Source: M55B127 sp034521955 (GTDB lineage: Bacteria; Bacillota; Halanaerobiia; Halanaerobiales; M55B127). Taken from it: a DNA stretch of 64,000 nt. Of the stretch, positions 61,640 through 64,000 are shown piece after piece. The stretch spans positions 248,001 to 312,000 of the forward strand of contig JAXHLT010000003.1 in NCBI GenBank assembly GCA_034521955.1. Direction: 5' to 3'. The position numbers and the translations under genes are program-made. The notes under the pieces are model-generated. The model saw only the letters and a program-made list of their open reading frames with translations, made no database searches and was not told where the DNA came from. Every line of letters begins with the position of its first letter. Position 1 is the first letter of the stretch.

Positions 61640-62590
61640 ATGAATGTTGTTTTTGCCGGTACACCTGATTTTGCAGTACCCAGCTTAGAAACTTTATCAG
61701 AAAATGATAAATTAAACATTAAATCTGTAATAACACAACCTGATAGAAAAAGGGGTAGAGGAAAAAAAGTTCAATACCCTCCTGTGAAAAAAACAGCTAA
61801 AAAATATGATTTAAAAGTTATACAACCTAAAAATATTAATGATGAATCAACAATAAATAAATTAGAAAAATTAAATATTGATCTATTAATTGTAGTGGCT
61901 TATGGACAGATATTATCTAAAAAGTTACTTGATTTACCGAAGTATGGATGTATCAATTTACATGCCTCATTATTATCTGAATACAGAGGATCAAGTCCTA
62001 TTCAACAAGCTATCCTAGATGGCAAAGAAAAAACAGGTGTAACTACAATGTTTATGGATGAGGGACTAGATACCGGTGATATTATTAAACAAAGAGAAGT
62101 TATTATAAAAGAAGATGATAATGCAGGTAAGCTACATGATAGATTAGCATCTGTTGGCGCAAAATTACTTGAAGAAACAATTTTAGATTTCGTAAATAAT
62201 CCAGATAATATAAAAAGCACTAAACAAGATGATAATAAATCCAGTTATACTAGTCAGCTTAGCAAAGATGATGGCTTAATTGATTGGTCAAATAAGGCAG
62301 AATATATAAAAAATTTCGTTAGAGCAATGAATCCTTGGCCGGGATCTTTTACCTACCTAGAGTCAAAACTTTTAAAAGTATATGAGATAGAAGTTACTGA
62401 AAAAATGAGTGATAAAGAGCCAGGTACGATCATAAAAGCTGATCCAAACGACGGTTTATCAATTCAAACTGGTGATAATATTGTAAAAATAAATGAACTT
62501 CAACTGTCAGGCAAAAAAAGAATGAAATATGATGATTTTTTAAGAGGATATTCGATTAAAAATTATACAAAGTTGAAAAATAATAAATAA
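61640..62590 (+). CDS. fmt: Methionyl-tRNA formyltransferase
   Basis: A 316-residue enzyme that formylates Met-tRNA-fMet with 10-formyltetrahydrofolate. Motifs: VVFAGTPDFAVPSLETL, ITQPDRKRGRGKKVQYPPVKK (QPDRKRGRGKKV), NLHASLLSEYRGSSPIQ (catalytic Asn/His) and MDEGLDTGDI, then the C-terminal tRNA-binding domain with PWPGSFTYLESK. ATG 61640 is behind GGAGTGAT; ATG 61622 overlaps def. Confidence 0.97.
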   Translation: MNVVFAGTPDFAVPSLETLSENDKLNIKSVITQPDRKRGRGKKVQYPPVKKTAKKYDLKVIQPKNINDESTINKLEKLNIDLLIVVAYGQILSKKLLDLPKYGCINLHASLLSEYRGSSPIQQAILDGKEKTGVTTMFMDEGLDTGDIIKQREVIIKEDDNAGKLHDRLASVGAKLLEETILDFVNNPDNIKSTKQDDNKSSYTSQLSKDDGLIDWSNKAEYIKNFVRAMNPWPGSFTYLESKLLKVYEIEVTEKMSDKEPGTIIKADPNDGLSIQTGDNIVKINELQLSGKKRMKYDDFLRGYSIKNYTKLKNNK

Positions 62591-62628
62591 AATTTATATA
62601 TAACATTTAAATTTGAGAGGTGATATCT

Positions 62629-63315
62629 ATGTTTTTTTATGATCCAACTATTATAATTTTAATACCCGTTATGTTGATTGCTATGTATGCCCAGTATAAA
62701 GTTAAAAGTACTTTTAATAAGTATTCAAAAATAAGTACTAATAAAAACATGAGTGCTGATGAAATTGTTCGAAATTTATTAACTGAAAATGGAATTAATG
62801 ATGTTGATGTTCAGAAAATAAAAGGTAAACTAACAGACCATTATGATCCCAAGAAAAAAGTATTGAATTTATCTGAAAACATTTATGGTAGTAATTCAGT
62901 TGCTGCTATAGGGGTTGCGGCTCATGAAGCAGGACATGCTATTCAAGATGCTAAGGGGTATAAGCCTTTAAAACTAAGAGCTAGTTTAGTTCCTGCAGCA
63001 AGTATTGGTTCCAGTTGGGGACTACCAATGGCAATTATTGGATTTTTTCTCCAAACACAGTTTTTAATTGCACTAGGTTTCATAATGTTTTTTGGTGCAT
63101 TTGTTTTTCATCTCGTTACATTACCAGTAGAATTTAATGCAAGTACTAGAGCATTAACAATGCTTAAAAATAATAGTATTTTAAATACAGATGAGTTAAA
63201 TGGTGCAAAAAAGGTTCTCAGGGCAGCAGCATTTACTTATGTTTCTGCTACTTTAGTAGCACTTGCAAACTTAGTTAGAATAGTACTCTTATTTGGAATG
63301 GGAAGAAATGACTAA
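62629..63315 (+). CDS. yugP: YugP-family zinc metallopeptidase
   Basis: A 228-residue membrane metalloprotease. It starts with a membrane segment (IIILIPVMLIAMYAQYKV), then a region with NLSENIYGSNSVAAIGVAAHEAGHAIQ, where HEAGH (His 99, Glu 100, His 103) is the zinc site. Further membrane helices and VEFNASTRALTML, with a probable third ligand (Glu), follow. The family is conserved in Firmicutes beside def-fmt-rlmN, but its substrate is not known. ATG 62629 is favoured after GAGAGG; GTG 62620 overlaps it. Confidence 0.93.
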   Translation: MFFYDPTIIILIPVMLIAMYAQYKVKSTFNKYSKISTNKNMSADEIVRNLLTENGINDVDVQKIKGKLTDHYDPKKKVLNLSENIYGSNSVAAIGVAAHEAGHAIQDAKGYKPLKLRASLVPAASIGSSWGLPMAIIGFFLQTQFLIALGFIMFFGAFVFHLVTLPVEFNASTRALTMLKNNSILNTDELNGAKKVLRAAAFTYVSATLVALANLVRIVLLFGMGRND

Positions 63316-64000
63316 AAAAAATATTTTAAATTTTAATCAAAATGAATTAAAAAAAGAATTTGATGAACAAAAAATACAGTCCTTTAGAGCAAAACAAGTA
63401 TTTAATTGGATTTATAAAAACGGTGTATTGGACTTTTCAAATATGTCTAATCTTCCAAGTGGACTTGTTACAAAGTTAAATGATAAATATGAATTAAATA
63501 CTTTGAAATTAAATAAAAAATTAGTTGCCGAAGATGGTACTCAAAAATATTTGTGGGAAACTAATGATAATAATTTAGTTGAAAGTGTGTTTTTACCATA
63601 TGAAGATGAAAACAGATATTCAATCTGTGTTTCAAGTCAAATTGGTTGTTCAATTGGTTGTAAATTTTGTGCAACCGGTATTGATGGACTAAAACGAGAT
63701 CTTTCAACTGCTGAAATTATTGAACAAATATTGAAAATACAAATTGATATAAGCCATGAAAGTTTTGGTAGTCCTAAAATAACAAACATTGTTTTTATGG
63801 GAATGGGTGAACCGTTTTTAAATTATAATAATGTAATGGATGCAGTCAGAGTTTTAAATGATCAAAATGGATTAAATATTGGAATGCGAAGGATGACAAT
63901 ATCTACTTCAGGTATTGTTGATAAAATTAAAAAATTAGCTGATAATAATGATCAAATTGGGTTAGCAATTTCTTTAAATGCTCCCAATGATAAATTAAGA
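63308..64000 (+). CDS. rlmN: 23S rRNA (A2503-C2)/tRNA (A37-C2)-methyltransferase RlmN (3' end outside window)
   Basis: A radical SAM enzyme, with 231 residues visible before the window ends. The N-terminal part (FRAKQVFNWIYKNGVLDFSNMSNLP) and the cluster motif CSIGCKFCATG (CxxxCxxC) followed by the SAM-binding MGMGEPFLNY and MTISTSG are typical of RlmN. It methylates A2503 in the ribosomal peptidyl transferase centre and A37 in some tRNAs. The ATG at 63308 overlaps the yugP stop region by eight bases. The C-terminal catalytic Cys lies outside the window. Confidence 0.95.
   Translation, partial: MTKKNILNFNQNELKKEFDEQKIQSFRAKQVFNWIYKNGVLDFSNMSNLPSGLVTKLNDKYELNTLKLNKKLVAEDGTQKYLWETNDNNLVESVFLPYEDENRYSICVSSQIGCSIGCKFCATGIDGLKRDLSTAEIIEQILKIQIDISHESFGSPKITNIVFMGMGEPFLNYNNVMDAVRVLNDQNGLNIGMRRMTISTSGIVDKIKKLADNNDQIGLAISLNAPNDKLR

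Noticed and set aside
1..64000. tRNA, rRNA, CRISPR arrays, prophage or intact insertion sequences
   Set aside because: No cloverleaf with conserved TTCGA arms, rRNA-like stretch, regular spaced repeats, integrase or transposase was seen.

Overview
The window is a stretch of chromosome from a low-GC (about 30% by eye), probably anaerobic Firmicute. Evidence includes a meso-diaminopimelate type MurE (DNPR motif), DivIVA and RemA, a T-box leader in front of ileS, PerR, a flavodiiron protein, and frequent TTG/GTG starts behind strong GGAGG-type ribosome sites. A patatin with a signal peptide and a beta-strand-rich C-terminus ending in Phe looks like an outer-membrane protein, which points to a diderm Firmicute. 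My best guess is the Halanaerobiales, inferred from gene content only. No rRNA, tRNA, CRISPR array, prophage or intact insertion sequence was seen.

Region 1 (1-12.5 kb) holds short accessory and housekeeping units. In order: a 5'-truncated ferredoxin/thioredoxin-fold protein, a chloramphenicol-acetyltransferase-like protein, a PHP phosphoesterase, a YccF protein, a frameshifted SagB-type nitroreductase, a TspO-like protein, a cation diffusion facilitator, a small membrane protein, a GNAT acetyltransferase, a decayed and frameshifted alpha/beta hydrolase, a DUF4359 protein, a phosphohexomutase, a convergent TauE/SafE permease, another unknown membrane protein, an AhpD-like protein, a TrmO-RNase HI fusion, and purine nucleoside phosphorylase.

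Region 2 (12.5-18 kb) has perR divergent from trpS-ddl-dinB. It is followed by about 770 bases of decayed DNA with the remains of an LTA-synthase-like sulfatase and a degenerate repeat pair, then a membrane-anchored glycerophosphodiester phosphodiesterase and a terminator.

Region 3 (18-38.3 kb) is the division and cell wall (dcw) cluster: mraZ-rsmH-ftsL-ftsI-murE-murF-mraY-murD-ftsW-murG-murC-ftsQ, then a promoter and ftsA-ftsZ, a terminator, and pgeF-(HlyD-like)-ylmE-ylmG-ylmH-divIVA. Four repeats at a 10-base period before mraZ look like MraZ operators. sepF is missing from its usual place, and so are the sporulation genes spoIIGA-sigE-sigG that often follow ftsZ. murG carries an apparent +1 frameshift in an A run. 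Because murG is essential, and two other genes also need one base removed, sequence errors should be considered.

Region 4 (38.3-53.8 kb): a promoter inside the end of divIVA drives an Ile-specific T-box leader and ileS. Then come a convergent MATE pump, rluD-fprA-nitroreductase, an EF-G-2 type GTPase, a minus-strand rqcH-patatin pair, and divergently remA-gmk-coaBC (no rpoZ between gmk and coaBC).

Region 5 (53.8-64 kb): tldD-tldE, metK, then a YbhN-type flippase-like protein followed by the translation/replication set priA-def-fmt-yugP-rlmN; rlmN runs off the window end.
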